Below are positions 1-11,636 of a DNA stretch of 64,000 nucleotides, in pieces. The position numbers and the translations under genes were made by a program. Under the pieces are notes generated by a model, which did not search any database, was not told the DNA's origin, and saw only the letters and a list, made by a program, of their open reading frames with translations. The DNA lies in NCBI GenBank assembly GCA_033439795.1, contig JAUTDP010000017.1, positions 388,551-452,550 of the forward strand, in the 5' to 3' direction. How positions within the stretch are numbered: position 1 is the first letter of the stretch; each line of letters starts with the position of its first letter. Source of the DNA: Sordaria brevicollis. Lineage: Eukaryota > Ascomycota > Sordariomycetes > Sordariales > Sordariaceae.

Positions 1-2090
1 TATATACAGAACTTCTCGAACTCCTCGATTACTTAACGGATAACGTTAGGATTATTATATTAGCGTTTAAAATATTTTATTAAAACTTTCGAAGAATTAA
101 TTTAATTCGGGTAAATATTATATAAATACGGTTATAAGTCTTTAATAACGTAATTAACTAAGCGATTTTCGATATATACTTATTTAATTTTATTATCGAT
201 AAAGTAGTCCGAATTAACCTTTAATTTATTAATTATAATATAATATTATACTTCGAAAGTAACAGTATCTTTATTTTTATCGGTATAGAAAATAGGAGGG
301 TTTAAAATTTTAGAAGATTTTCCGCTAATAATAATAATAGAAGCGCCGCTTAAAATTATACTACGATACATCGAATTACGAATAATATTAACGATTATTT
401 AATTCAGAGTTTGAATTTTTTTATCCTTAATTATAATAATAGCTATTAAATTTTCTATTATTTTTTTATTGGAATTAATAGGTTTCTTACTTTATTAAGG
501 GTTATTATAATCGGTTTTAGGGTCGGAGATATCGAAATCGGGAATAATACTTTAAATAATAAAAGTATAATATTTAATTCAATTGGCTTTATAAATAGCC
601 GTATCAACGCCGTTAAAATAATATTAAGTATTTTCGTTATTATCTTCAATAATAATTTAAAAACGAGCCTTCTTTTTCTACTTCTCGGGTTTATAATATA
701 TACCCTTAAAATATTAGATCTAATCGTTTAAATTTATTATAATCTTATTAAAACGGTAAATAATAATATAAAACTCTTCGGATTATTTCTTATAGGCGAA
801 TATAATAACGATACAAACCTTTATCTCTTTAAATATAACGTCGGAATTCTTTTTAACTTTAGTAATAAAATCCTTAATTCCTATTAAATCTTTATATCCT
901 TCGGGCTACGAATTTTCGTACTAAAATAGGAAATCGAACGGAAAGCAAAGTCCTTTTTTACCAAAAGTATAACGAATAGTAATATCCTTAATTTTATTCT
1001 TTAAATCCTCCTCAATATACTCCTTCGTATTAGGAAAGTATTAAGCTTTAATCTTAAGAATTATATAAGCATTATAATATTCGAAGGTAGCGGCGTCGGG
1101 GTTATTAATTTCTTTAACGGTATTTTAAACTTCCTAAGCCGTAGAAATACGACAGTTATCGATAAATTTACAATTTAAGCGGGTTTTCGCGATAGGGGTC
1201 TCTTTCTAATTTAATTTAGCTAATTCGAAGTCGACTTTATTAATAGTTTATACCTTTAATTTAGCTACTTCCTCCTAATCGCGCGCTATTATTCGGTATT
1301 TTAATTATTTTATATAGGTTGTAATTATATAATTATTTGGGTATTCAAATAGGGTACAGGGGATTATCGTATCGTACGCAATTAATTGTAATCTCTTTTT
1401 AAAATAAAATATTTTATATTATCCCTAATAAATATTGGTTTAATCTTACGATTATTACGGTAAAAAGGAAGCGTTTATAATAAAATAATAATAATCCTTA
1501 ATTGATAGAAAATCGTAAGATGAAGAAAAAAGGAAAATTAATCGTATAAAAATAGAAGCGTAGGCGGAAAGATATAGGCCTTACGTTCTATAAAGTGAAT
1601 ACATTGTGCGGGTGAATGGCAGTGTAATATTCCCTGGTATGAATAAGTAACCTGCGACAATAAACCTATGGTTCGACCAAGTCCAACCTCGCGACATGTA
1701 ACAAGTCAGGTAACCAGCGGGTGAGCCGTGCCGTCACACTATACTTATAAAATTTTAAAAAGTTAGGATGAAAAATACTACCGTATAATATAAATATATA
1801 ATATAAAAACCCGTAATTTTTTTCGAAATATTTTAATAATTGAAATCTATATTACCCGGATTAAAAAATTAATTACACTATTATATTCGTTTTAATAAAG
1901 CTATTCCCAATATATATTTTATATTATTAAAAGACTTTATAATATTTTAGGGTTGGGGATTGTTTGCGTTAAACCTATCGATTTATAAACCCGTAACTAT
2001 ATATTATCTAATCTTAAATTTAGACCTCTTTTTTAAGCGTTCTAAACATAAAATAATAATTATATTAAAACAAAAGAACGCACGGACCCG
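1..2090. repeat. RIP-mutated AT-rich block (left edge)
   Basis: The sequence is strongly AT-rich. CpA and TpG dinucleotides are almost absent, while TpA and CpG are common, which is the pattern left by repeat-induced point mutation of duplicated DNA in Neurospora. All frames are closed by frequent TAA/TAG. No intact gene is visible, and I could not recognise the source element. The block continues beyond the left edge. An unmutated pocket interrupts it at about 1592-1743, and composition returns to normal near 2080-2135. In Neurospora such DNA is usually H3K9-methylated and cytosine-methylated heterochromatin; that is inference here. Confidence 0.85.
1592..1743. other. Unmutated pocket inside the AT-rich block
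   Basis: About 150 bp of balanced composition with many CpA/TpG dinucleotides, sharply bounded by RIP-type sequence on both sides. It holds no open reading frame of useful length, and I could not fold it into a tRNA or match it to 5S rRNA. It may be single-copy DNA between two RIP-mutated repeats, or a later insertion. Confidence 0.55.
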
Positions 2091-2133
2091 ATATGGTAAA
2101 TATCGAAACTTTTAAATGAGGAGTGGTCCGTGC
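2080..2133. repeat. 9-bp inverted repeat at the RIP boundary
   Basis: GCACGGACC at 2080-2088 is matched by its exact reverse complement GGTCCGTGC at 2125-2133. A smaller inverted pair, CGATAT/ATATCG, lies between them at about 2089-2104. The structure sits exactly where AT-rich RIP DNA gives way to normal DNA, so it could be an element terminus, but a 9-bp match can arise by chance. Confidence 0.35.
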
Positions 2134-3295
2134 AGCAAAAAACATGAACATGGCAATTACAGTCTATGAACGTCCCTGCCTAAAAAAGTAAGAAGGTCTG
2201 AGCACTGAGATAAAAATCTCCGTTGATGTTATTCAGGTCGTTCGTTCTAGCTCCACGCTCCGAGATTTCAAGTTCCATGCAATGGACCCTTGTTTTGGGC
2301 ATCCTCGCCTGAACAAGTGGGACGCAAATGTAACTCCAAAATGCCCCTTCCACTGACCTGGAATGATGGGAGCCGGGAAGGGGAGCTCGGGGAGTCTACG
2401 GAGCCCTAAAATTTATGGCAAGGTCGAAGCTTCCCCCGATGCATGTGAAAGCATCCAGGGCCTTGACAGGTGCAAGGACCGGGATAATGCGCTAACAATC
2501 TAAGTGTGAGGCTCACGGACCTCATATACACTCTTACATTGACAGGAAAGATCACCCTTGATAGCATCGGAAGCTCCTTGTGTGACCGTTTGGTTTTCAG
2601 AAAGACTCATGAACGTCCATAATAAATTCATTATACATACTCGGAGATGATCACTTGCCGTGCCATCAAACCCGTTGTGTTATGGTACTATCAGATTGGG
2701 GGAGGAAATGGATTCTTGAATTGATGTATTTTCAACAGAGTATATTCAGTGGAAAATAGAAACCACGTTCGTTCAATACCTTTCAGCATTGATTGTCGTA
2801 GTGCTCGGGGGACTCAGATATACGATTTCCCATGCTGGCCGACCTGACAAAGTCCTTGCTTGATGTGAATACTCATCATCAACACGGGCGGTCCAAGCCA
2901 CCGGGCCTTGAGGTTGCCGGGCGGTGGAGGCAGGCGCTGTGGACTCAAACGGAAGGCTTGGCCCGTGCGCTCCCATGCCGGCCGCTTGAAACCACCAAGG
3001 CACGAGCCACCTACCGACTTCCACATTCAACGTCGACTGGCTCATCACACGGATCTGTCAACCAAACCTCCAACAATACTCCAACAAAGTGAAGGAAGCC
3101 GCGCTTCAAGTGAAGTGAGTCTGTCCGTCCTTGAAAGTTCAGGGTGGAGCGTTCAACTAATTTATCTAGATACCCATACACAAAGTTCTTGAGAATTACA
3201 CGCGCTGAGGAGAAACAAAACCATCATTGCGAACGCGACCACAAAGTCATCATCCTCCAAGCGCGTCGGCATCAGAATTCAGTCGATTGATTATC
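2134..3295. other. Intergenic region and pfs-2 5' flank
   Basis: Normal-composition DNA between the RIP block and the pfs-2 start codon. The short open frames on both strands around 2773-3192 overlap each other and show no recognisable protein features. I see no convincing gene or RNA; the right part presumably holds the pfs-2 promoter and 5' UTR. Confidence 0.5.
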
Positions 3296-5750
3296 ATGTC
3301 ATACGAGCCCAGGGGGGATCATGACAAGGGATATGGAGGGGGCGGCGGCCATGATGGTCTTCCACCACGGAACAGAGGCAGACGTAAGTTCATGCTTCGG
3401 ACATAACCAAAACTCTACCACTAGTGAATATATCACCATGTACACAACCCATGTTGGCCAGACCTCATACATCACAATGTTCTGTCTATCGAATTCGGTA
3501 CCGTCCCAGGTGACAACAGTTATCCGTTTGCTCCGTGATGGCGTAGCTTTTGTTGCCGACTACGGCATGGACATCACCGACGACAATATACTCAACATTG
3601 TTACACGCGCCCTCCTCACTATACCCTCACTTCTCGTTCACCCCATCCCTAGCCACCAAGCCCGGCATTATGTCACATCGCCATCCTCAACTGCCTCGTG
3701 GCACTCTGCTCTCACCCTGATCGAACGAAGACTTCTTTCACACGCCCTTGAACAATAAAGAAACTAACTCCAGTCCCAGGCCCCGTCACCGACTACGGTG
3801 CTTCAGTAGTCCACTACATGCGCCACAGACAACCGAGATACCGGGGATCATATTCTGGAGAGGTCGAAAGGCCCAGCGCGAGTTACATTGTAGATGTGAG
3901 GACGAACGCAAGCCATCAAGACTCATTATGCATGCTAAGACTCGATATAGATGCTACCACCATATGCCCGAGTCACCAACCCAGCAGACTCCGTACCATC
4001 ACGGCATCTTCACTCTTCCCTCAACAAGATCAAACACCCCATTAATGTTGTGCGATGGACACCAGAGGGACGAAGACTGCTGACTGCTAGCAGCAGTGGA
4101 GAGTTTACGCTATGGAACGGCACAGGATTCAACTTCGAAACGATTATGCAGGCCCACGACTCCGCCATTCGGGCTCTAGTATATTCGCACAGCGACGACT
4201 GGCTCGTTTCTGCAGACCATGACGGTATCATCAAGTACTGGCAGCCAAACTTCAACAACGTCGAGAGCATCAGGGGCCACACAGATCCCATCCGCGACAT
4301 TGCCTTCAGCCCCAACGACACCAAATTCGTCACGGCATCAGATGATCAGACACTCAAAATCTTCGACTTTGCTGGCGGCTCGACGGATATGACCTTGACA
4401 GGGCACGGCTGGGACGCGAAAAGTTGTGACTGGCATCCCAGCAGGGGTCTAATCGTCTCTGGTTCCAAGGATCATTTGGTCAAGCTGTGGGATCCCAGGA
4501 ACGGCAGATGCTTGACAACGCTTCACGGCCACAAGAACACTATCACCAGGACCCTCTTCGAGCGAGTCCAAGGAAACTGTCTGGCAACGTCGGCTCGAGA
4601 CCAGACTGCTCGCGTCTTCGATCTCCGCATGATGCGGGACATTGCGCTCCTCAGGGGTCACGAAAAGGACATTTCGACATTGGCATGGCACCCAGTCCAC
4701 TCCAATCTCCTAAGTACCGGCGGCTCAGACGGCTCGCTATTCCACTACCTCCTGGACGAGCCGAACACCGCGCCCGACGGTTCAGTCTTGCCGATCCCCG
4801 CAGTCTACGACAGCGCCGACCCATCCTCGGCACCTGCCCAACCCATCTACCCAGCCCACAGGATCCCCTACGCCCACGACTTCGCCATTTGGACGCTCGA
4901 CTGGCACCCGCTCGGCCACATCCTTGCTTCTGGGAGTAACGATCGCATAACTCGCTTTTGGTCCCGAGCGAGGCCCGGAGAAGCACCCGAGTCGTTCAAC
5001 GACCGGTACCACATTGGCGAAGCAGCCGCCGAAGCCCAAGGCACCTGGGACCGCCGCGGCGGCCGTCACATGCGGCAAGTGGAAGAGGAGCAGGAAATGG
5101 AGGACGAAGCGGACGGACTGGTGGACCAGAAGATGCCCCTCAAGGGCCAGCCCGGTGCTGCCGGCGGCGGCAACGGCGGCCCACCGCTGATGCCTGGCCT
5201 CTCCTTCCCCAGCATCCCTGGTCTTCCTCTTCAGCAGGTTCCCGGCATCCCGCCACCGCCCGTCATCCCCGGCGTCGGCGGCGCTGCTGGTGTACCTCCT
5301 CCTCCTCTGCCCTTCCCTATCCCCGGCATGCCCGGCTTACCCGCTGGTGTCGTCCCTCCACCTCTTCCCGGTCTTGACTTAAAGAACCCGCCCGACTACA
5401 ACGCCATTGCGGAGATGATGAAAAAAGCCGGATTCCAAGCTCCGCCGCCGCCGCCTGGTGCTGTTGGTGTTGGTGGTGTAGCACCACCTATTCCTCCTCC
5501 CGGTATCCTGCCTCCTGGCCTCATCCCCCCGCCCGGCGCGGCTGGCGGTTTCCCCATGCCCCCGGGCATTCCTGGGTTTGTCCCTCCTCCGCCGATTCCC
5601 GGTGTTGTTCAGATCCCGGGCGGGGTCACGCACCCGGATGGTGGCAATGATCAGTATGATTCGTCGGGCAGGAGACGGGCGCCGCTGCCTAGCCAGGAGG
5701 AAAGTCTGAGGATGGAGCAGAGCAAGGGGAACTATACCCGCGTGAGATAG
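3296..5750 (+). CDS. pfs-2: Polyadenylation factor subunit 2 (WD40 protein)
   Basis: Pfs2/WDR33 family, the WD40 subunit of the cleavage and polyadenylation factor, which bridges subunits during nuclear pre-mRNA 3'-end formation. Exons are 3296-3383, 3780-3895 and 3951-5750, giving 667 aa; all junctions keep phase and have GT/AG ends. The start has A at -3. The N-terminus has the family signature PVTDYG and, after exon 2 ending [10 protein letters not shown], the segment RVTNPADS and [16 protein letters not shown]40 repeats run over residues about 97-402 (for example [17 protein letters not shown]). Residues about 478-628 are Pro/Gly-rich low complexity, a C-terminal tail common in filamentous fungi. 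Intron 1 (396 nt) is long beside the 55-nt intron 2. The 3' end converges on the nuclease gene. Confidence 0.95.
3384..3779 (+). other. Long first intron of pfs-2
   Basis: A GTAAGT donor follows exon 1 and a TCCCAG acceptor precedes exon 2. Both sides are in phase 1, so the Arg codon that leads into PVTDYG is joined correctly. The intron contains a 145-codon open frame (3321-3758) that overlaps exon 1 out of frame and is not expected to be translated. Confidence 0.7.
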
Positions 5751-6364
5751 GAGGATCTCACGGGTAGGCCGTAGTTTGCTTTGGGAAACTGTGTTTGGGA
5801 TGGTAAGGGTGGGTGCTAATTGACACGGCGCTGCTGGAGGCTTTAGGGTGGTGAATCTGCTGGGAGGATATAAGTTGGTAAAAGGAAGGGTTTTGACACG
5901 AGAAACCGGGAATGGACATATTACAGGGGAAGGAGAACGATTTGGAGGGGAGGAAACGAAGATATGTACAATCATGTTAGGGCTAACCTACTTATCGAAT
6001 GCTGGGATCAATGACACTAACCTTGCCGAAATTTACTGGTTCTCTGGTGTAACAAAGTGCACCGTAGCGTTCACTGCCTTCAGATACCATGGAGCTGTAC
6101 GCTCGCTGATGTCACCGTGGGTAGTTCAGGGAATGAGAGTGAATGATACTTTCTCCCTGCTCATGGGGTATAATTATAAACGCTAAACTATGCTCATGTA
6201 TGTATGCTATGCACAACCCGCCGATATGCAAATGCCCATGTGGTGGATATGAACGACAGCGACCTCCCACTGCATCTCCATCGCCGACCAACATCCAAAG
6301 CTCTACCACCGCATCACCAGCCTTCTTTCTCTCATCCCACCATATTACCTCCTTGTTATCCCCT
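5751..6364. other. Convergent 3' intergenic region
   Basis: Shared 3' flank of pfs-2 (+) and the mitochondrial nuclease (-). Only short shadow frames are present. It presumably carries both 3' UTRs and polyadenylation sites; I see no gene. Confidence 0.5.
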
Positions 6365-7390
6365 TTACTGCTTCTTACCAAACGACTTCTGCCTCTCCGC
6401 ATACTCCTTCACAATAATCGAGCAGTTCGTCTCCGCACAAAGCCTCTTGCGCCTCTGCACTGGCAACTTGTTCGCAAACTCGAGCCCGCTCGCCCTCTCC
6501 ACAGCCTCCAAGGGAACCTCAAAGTCCTGCAGCGGCTTATCGTTGGGGATCCTGGCATTAGGCAGCACGAAAGCGCCCAAGGCAACGTTCCCACCCTTCT
6601 TGCCGTCCTCCGCGAAAATGACCTTGTAAAAGTGCGTCGGCACCGCCACGTTGGGCGGCTGGCCGATCATCTCGTACTTGACGTACCACTTGTTGTCGGC
6701 CGGGTCGCGCTTGGGCAGGTAGAGGGGACCGGTCACGATGCGGACTGAGGGGTACTGCTTGGTTAAGCGACGGCAGAAATCCTCAAAGTGCGCCCAGTAA
6801 TCTCTGTTGAAACCCTCGCCTACTTGGGGGCACATGTTGGATAGGTAAAAGGTCTCGTCCATGGCGGCTTGCGACCACTTGCAGTCGGCGGCGGGGACCT
6901 GGTGGCCGCGGTCGAAGCCGGAGCGGAAGTAGTCCTTCAGCTTGCCGCGGAACTTCTCGGGGATGGCGTCGTCTTCGACAAACTGGGACTTTTTGCGGTC
7001 GCCGGCCGAGATGGAAAGCGATTCGGGGGTGATGTGCTCGACGGTCCAGTGGGGGTTCTTGGTGCGCCGGTCGTAGGAGGAGACGAAGCCCTGGCGGGTG
7101 GCGAGGTCGGCGACGGGGCCCGGGAAGCCGTACTCGAAGAGGCCGGAGGGGTCGACGAGCTTGGGACCGCCGGCGGGGGCAGGAGGGAGAGGCGCGGCCG
7201 CAGGAGCGGGAGGAGGGGCGCTGAAGACCTGGCTGGCGGGAACGGGGGCAGCAGGCTTAGGAGGAGCAACGACGGGAGCGGCGGTGTCGATCTTCTTGTT
7301 GTCGCCCTTGAGGGAGAACATGGCGGCGGTGGCCGCGGCACCACCGGCCGCGCTCACGGCGGCAATAACGGCGATGGTAGCTTTCGACAT
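6365..7390 (-). CDS. Mitochondrial DNA/RNA non-specific endonuclease (EndoG/NUC1 family)
   Basis: A single exon of 341 aa in the start context CACCATGTCG. It is a beta-beta-alpha-metal nuclease that cleaves DNA and RNA; yeast Nuc1 and animal EndoG sit in mitochondria and act in mtDNA turnover, recombination and cell death. The N-terminus (residues 1-25) is hydrophobic and Ala-rich, fitting a mitochondrial targeting/membrane segment. It is followed by a Pro/Ala-rich linker (about 40-76). The catalytic motif DRGH is at residues 160-163, in FDRGHQVPAAD. The metal-site Asn lies in LSNMCPQ and the family segment FNRDYWAHFED follows. Length matches the fungal family. I leave the symbol blank because nuc-1 in Neurospora names an unrelated phosphate regulator. 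It is divergent from the zinc transporter gene. Confidence 0.95.
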   Translation of the reverse strand: MSKATIAVIAAVSAAGGAAATAAMFSLKGDNKKIDTAAPVVAPPKPAAPVPASQVFSAPPPAPAAAPLPPAPAGGPKLVDPSGLFEYGFPGPVADLATRQGFVSSYDRRTKNPHWTVEHITPESLSISAGDRKKSQFVEDDAIPEKFRGKLKDYFRSGFDRGHQVPAADCKWSQAAMDETFYLSNMCPQVGEGFNRDYWAHFEDFCRRLTKQYPSVRIVTGPLYLPKRDPADNKWYVKYEMIGQPPNVAVPTHFYKVIFAEDGKKGGNVALGAFVLPNARIPNDKPLQDFEVPLEAVERASGLEFANKLPVQRRKRLCAETNCSIIVKEYAERQKSFGKKQ

Positions 7391-9090
7391 GGTGGGCAGC
7401 TCACTCTCGTGGGGAATCGGTCCCTCCTGCTTGTCGCGCGGGTTTTGAGGTGGGTGAGGTGGTGGATGGGATTTTGTGAAAGTCGGTTGTAAAGTTGAAG
7501 ACGGCTCCCCGAGGCTAAAATTTCCCACGATCCGCGACCCGCGATTTACGACCCGCGCTCCCGCGATGCAAGACAAGCAAAGCAAGGGACACCCGACCCA
7601 GTGACCCCGGCTCCCTCGGTGGGTGACACGGCGACGAGAGTGGGGAGGGGTTCAACGGGCCCGGCGGGCGTTTACCCCACGCACCCACTGGGCAACCACC
7701 ACATTGTACTGTACTCGGTATCACATCACAAACACATGGAGTTACCGTTTTCTGAATTGGCTCTTGGTATGTCACTCAACGAATACCCATGTAAGCAGTC
7801 GGGTATGTTGGGGGCAGAAAGTTCTTGTTTAAGTGCTGTACAGGCCGTGATAGGGACTGCCAGTGGCATAAAGCTTTTCGTGAACTCCGCTGGCCAATCA
7901 GAGTCTCCAAAGCGCCCTGTCAACCTCGACATGCAAAAAGATTCTGATGAAGGACCCTGACTCGGGAATAGGAAGCTGAAGAAGATACTAGATCAGAAAG
8001 TAACTTTCAATATCCATCAGAAAGCGGAATTGTTGGGCTTTACAATAGACAATGGTCAAAGATAGTGAACAAGAAATAAATCCCAAAGTGGACCGACTCC
8101 AGAATTGGACTGCGTTGTCAGCAACGCCAAGACAAGGGGACCTATGATGGCATTGATCAAAGATCCTTGTCCCTTCCATTCGTTGCTTCTTATCACGAAT
8201 GATGGACCGTCCTTGAGGTTGTTAAAAAGCCTGCGAGGGCCGCGAACTCTTTGCCTTGACAACTCTCGCAAGTCTGGATACTCCCAGAATCCGTGGACTT
8301 CGACACTTACATAAACGAAGATCCTGTCAACCTGCCAACCTCCTTGCAGCGGCCGACAATCCTCCAAGGCTGCAAGTTCCCACTGGCATACCGGTATCCG
8401 CCCTGCATTGTCCTTCTCCGCACTCGGCGCCCTACCGACCACCGACCGACAAAAAAATCCGACCCCATTGATTTTCTCTCCATCCAATCTGATCATCTGC
8501 CCCTGCTTACCGTCACGACCGGACGCCAACAGCCCATTCAGGGCCGGCAGTGGGCGGCTACCTTTGAGCCAGCAAGGTCCTCAAAACTAGCGCACACCAT
8601 CCAAGTTCTTAGCAAAAGTTTCGATCTACGAACGAGTCAACCCCCAACCACACGCCGTTCGCTCAGGGACAAAGACCGCATCCAATTGATTGTTCTGTGT
8701 CATAGGATTGTCTTTCTGTGCTTGGGTGTGTGTGGCCGTTAAGGTTCTCAAACGCGACTCTTACATTCTAGGCCGGGGTTCCTGATCTTTCGCCTGATCT
8801 TCTTGCCTCGCCGCCTTTTTCATCCCAACACCATCTTTGGTTATCGAACTGCCTGGTGACGCTGGATCGTCCATCTACCTTCTGTTGACCCCGACATCTT
8901 CTTCTTGGATTCCGCGACGAACGCTCGATACATATATATAAAGATCGCGAACATCACTGCTCTTCCGGTTTGACCAGCAGAGTTATCGACCTTGTCTTTG
9001 CTCTCCATGCGACAGACGCCTACGGTTCGAGCAGAAGACACAGCGGAAAACGAGTGCTGGCGAGGGGTGGCAAAACACCAATCCAACAAT
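7391..9090. other. Divergent intergenic region
   Basis: 1.7 kb between the nuclease (-) and zinc transporter (+) start codons. It must hold both promoters and 5' UTRs. The open frames present (for example 8056-8529 minus, 8293-8742 plus) overlap on opposite strands and look random. An ATG at 9007 is in frame with the transporter and could extend it by 28 residues. Confidence 0.5.
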
Positions 9091-10804
9091 ATGTCGGCCA
9101 CGATGTTTACAACCGGAATCGACAATGATACCCGAGGGTGGATCATGACCGCCGTGAGCGGCTTGGGTACGTCAACATCACCTCGAACGCTCTGGAGGTG
9201 CGGGTTGAGCTTGTCGAACACCTGGGCTAACCGATGATGTTGTAGCTTGCATTCTTGGATCTTCCATCATCTGTGTCGATATCCCAATCCGTTGGATCAA
9301 CAAGAAGAACAAGTTTAGTATACAAGAGAGCAATGTCTTCATATCAGGCTCGCTGAGCCTTAGTTTTGGAGTTATGGTTAGTGTCCCTTGAACCTTACTC
9401 TCGCTGCTTCTTCAACTTTGGAAGAAACCAACTAACCGTTGAATTATGCAGATATTTTCCGCCCTGTTCAGCATGCTCCCGTCTGCTTTGCGATACCTCC
9501 AGAAGGACGGTCGAGACGAGAAGACTGCGGGTCTCATCAACATGGGCTGTTACATTGCTGGCTTCTTCGGCATCCAGGTCGTCTCTCGAGTCCTCCATCG
9601 ATTCATACCCTCCCACGTTGTTGGGTGCGACCATTCCCATAACCCGCACGTAACCGCTCACCATCACTCCCACCACGACGGCCATGACCACCCTTGGGCG
9701 AGCCGTACCCATGGACAGTCCGTCACAACTCTGTCCTCGGAATCTCCAGATACACCTACCATGGTCGAGATGAACGGCCATGCGACCGAATCAACGCCCT
9801 TACTATCTACTGAAACCGACCACGCGGCGCATGACGGCGCACCAGTCAGGCCGAATCCTTTAGGCCAATCCCATACAATTACAAGGCAGGCGCGCAGCAC
9901 TACGGGCATCCAGAGCAGACGACCATCGGTACGCCAAATGACGAATAGGGTTATGTCATTTGTTAAGGACACCAAGCTTCACTGCGATGGAGATGGCCCA
10001 TGCTTCGGATATACCGATCCTTGCGGGCAGGAGTGCTTCAGACATATCAGTGCTCGCTCAGCTCACCCACCCCTCTCTGGGCGCTCCGCCACCTTTCCGG
10101 TGATACGCACTGGAGGCTCCGTCGGCACGGGCGAGGCGCTGGATTCACTCAACAGCCCCATTCGTCATGCAAGGAGTCAGACCTTTTCCCGAGCCTCGTC
10201 TGTTGGTTGCGAAGATCATATCCACCACGATGGACACCATGATCACCATGAGGCGGATGACCACGACTCCTGCTGTTCAGTAATAGAGGAGGATATCGAG
10301 GCTCAGCACCATCACCACGTACCCACGAATGCCTTTCTTTCAATCGGCCTGCAAACAGTTATCGCTATTGCGCTCCACAAGTTCCCCGAGGGCTTCATTA
10401 CCTATGCCACAAACCACGTAAACCCGTCGCTCGGACTCAACGTTTTCATGGCCCTCTTCGTCCACAACATTGCCGAGGGATTCTCCATGGCACTGCCGCT
10501 GTACATGGCGCTGGAAAGCCGATTCAAGGCCATTGTATGGGCCACGCTGCTCGGCGGTCTCAGTCAGCCGGTGGGCGCCGGTGTTGCCGTGCTCTGGTTT
10601 AAGGTCGCCAAGCACAGCAACATCACGATCAACGGCACGGCCTACGGATGCTTGTTTGCGGTTACCGCGGGTATCATGACCAGCGTGGCCCTCCAGTTGT
10701 TTGGCGAGAGCTTGAGCTTAAGCCATAACCGGAACATGAGCATCTTCTTTGCTTTCCTGGGTATGACCATGCTCGGGGTCTGCGATGCTATTGCCGACGA
10801 ATAA
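9091..10804 (+). CDS. ZIP-family zinc transporter, ZRT3-like
   Basis: Exons 9091-9166, 9246-9376 and 9452-10804 give 519 aa with consistent phases. It is a ZIP (SLC39) metal permease moving zinc into the cytosol, and most resembles yeast Zrt3, which exports zinc from the vacuole. The two signature helices carry HKFPEGF (about 377) and HNIAEGF (about 406), followed by GGLSQPVGAG. Two His-rich cytosolic or lumenal stretches (about 130-155 and 325-358) are likely metal-binding loops. The N-terminal hydrophobic helices are encoded by exons 1-2. I chose ATG 9091 because it has A at -3; ATG 9007 is in frame and has a poor context. Vacuolar location is inferred from the Zrt3 similarity only. Confidence 0.9.
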
Positions 10805-11636
10805 AAGCATCAAGAGTTCTTTCTCCTTTTGAATAAGATTATAGACGGATGGAAGAGAGATATGACTGCTTACTAGAGACGGTTTTTGGAAGTGGTGTTT
10901 TGGTGGCCTTGCCTGGCGTTCTCAAGCTGGATCAAATCAGGGGACATCATGGCATGGTTTTCATCTTTAACGAATGATGACAATAATTGGGAACAAATAC
11001 ACGGTCGGGTCGGACATACGGGTGGCGTTTTTGGGAACACATTGGACATTGAAGTCATGGGTGGAAAGAAAGCGGCGGGTTACCTGCTAGCGATGAGCCT
11101 TGTGCGATATACCATATAGCAAAATATTGAATATCGATACTTGACCAACACGGTACAAGATAGTACACATCTATCATTCCTCCCCAAGACTTGGTGTGAG
11201 CATGCTGGAAATCCAGATCCTCTCGCAAGAAATGCCATTCCTGATGTCTCCACTTAATCGACCCCTCACAACCCCAAACTTTCCCCTCCTCCTCCTACGA
11301 TCTTCCGAGGTCGCTCTACAGCCAAGTCCAATACCAAGTATTGATGGTGTGGTGTATCTAGATTCTAGCCTCGGGATGAAGATCGATAGAGCCGATCGGA
11401 TATTGGCGGGTATAACTATAAGTAGTGTACACATCAAGATGCACGAAATCAAGAAAGGAAGTTCAGTTGAGGGGAAAAGAAGTCGATCTTAAGAAGCACA
11501 AAAACCACAACATACGACATCCAGACATCATCATCACTACCGACATCAAACTTTTGCCTTCTTTAATCAAACAACAACAGTCTCTGAAGTGACTGTAACC
11601 ACCACAACGCCAGCATACCGAAAATCAGCACTCAAT
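10805..11636. other. Intergenic region, zinc transporter to alcohol dehydrogenase
   Basis: Holds the 3' UTR of the transporter and the 5' flank of the dehydrogenase, both on the plus strand. The short frames at 10886-11492 on the two strands overlap and have no protein features. No gene is seen. Confidence 0.5.

Noticed and set aside
1592..1743. tRNA or 5S rRNA gene in the unmutated pocket
   Set aside because: GGTTCGACC resembles a B box, but no matching A box or cloverleaf can be formed, and the 5S consensus is absent.
3321..3758. 145-codon frame at the pfs-2 5' end
   Set aside because: It overlaps exon 1 in another frame and lies mostly in the first intron; splicing to the PVTDYG exon explains the region better.
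6869..7492. 207-codon plus-strand frame over the mitochondrial nuclease
   Set aside because: It is a Gly-rich mirror of the Pro/Ala-rich linker of the nuclease gene.
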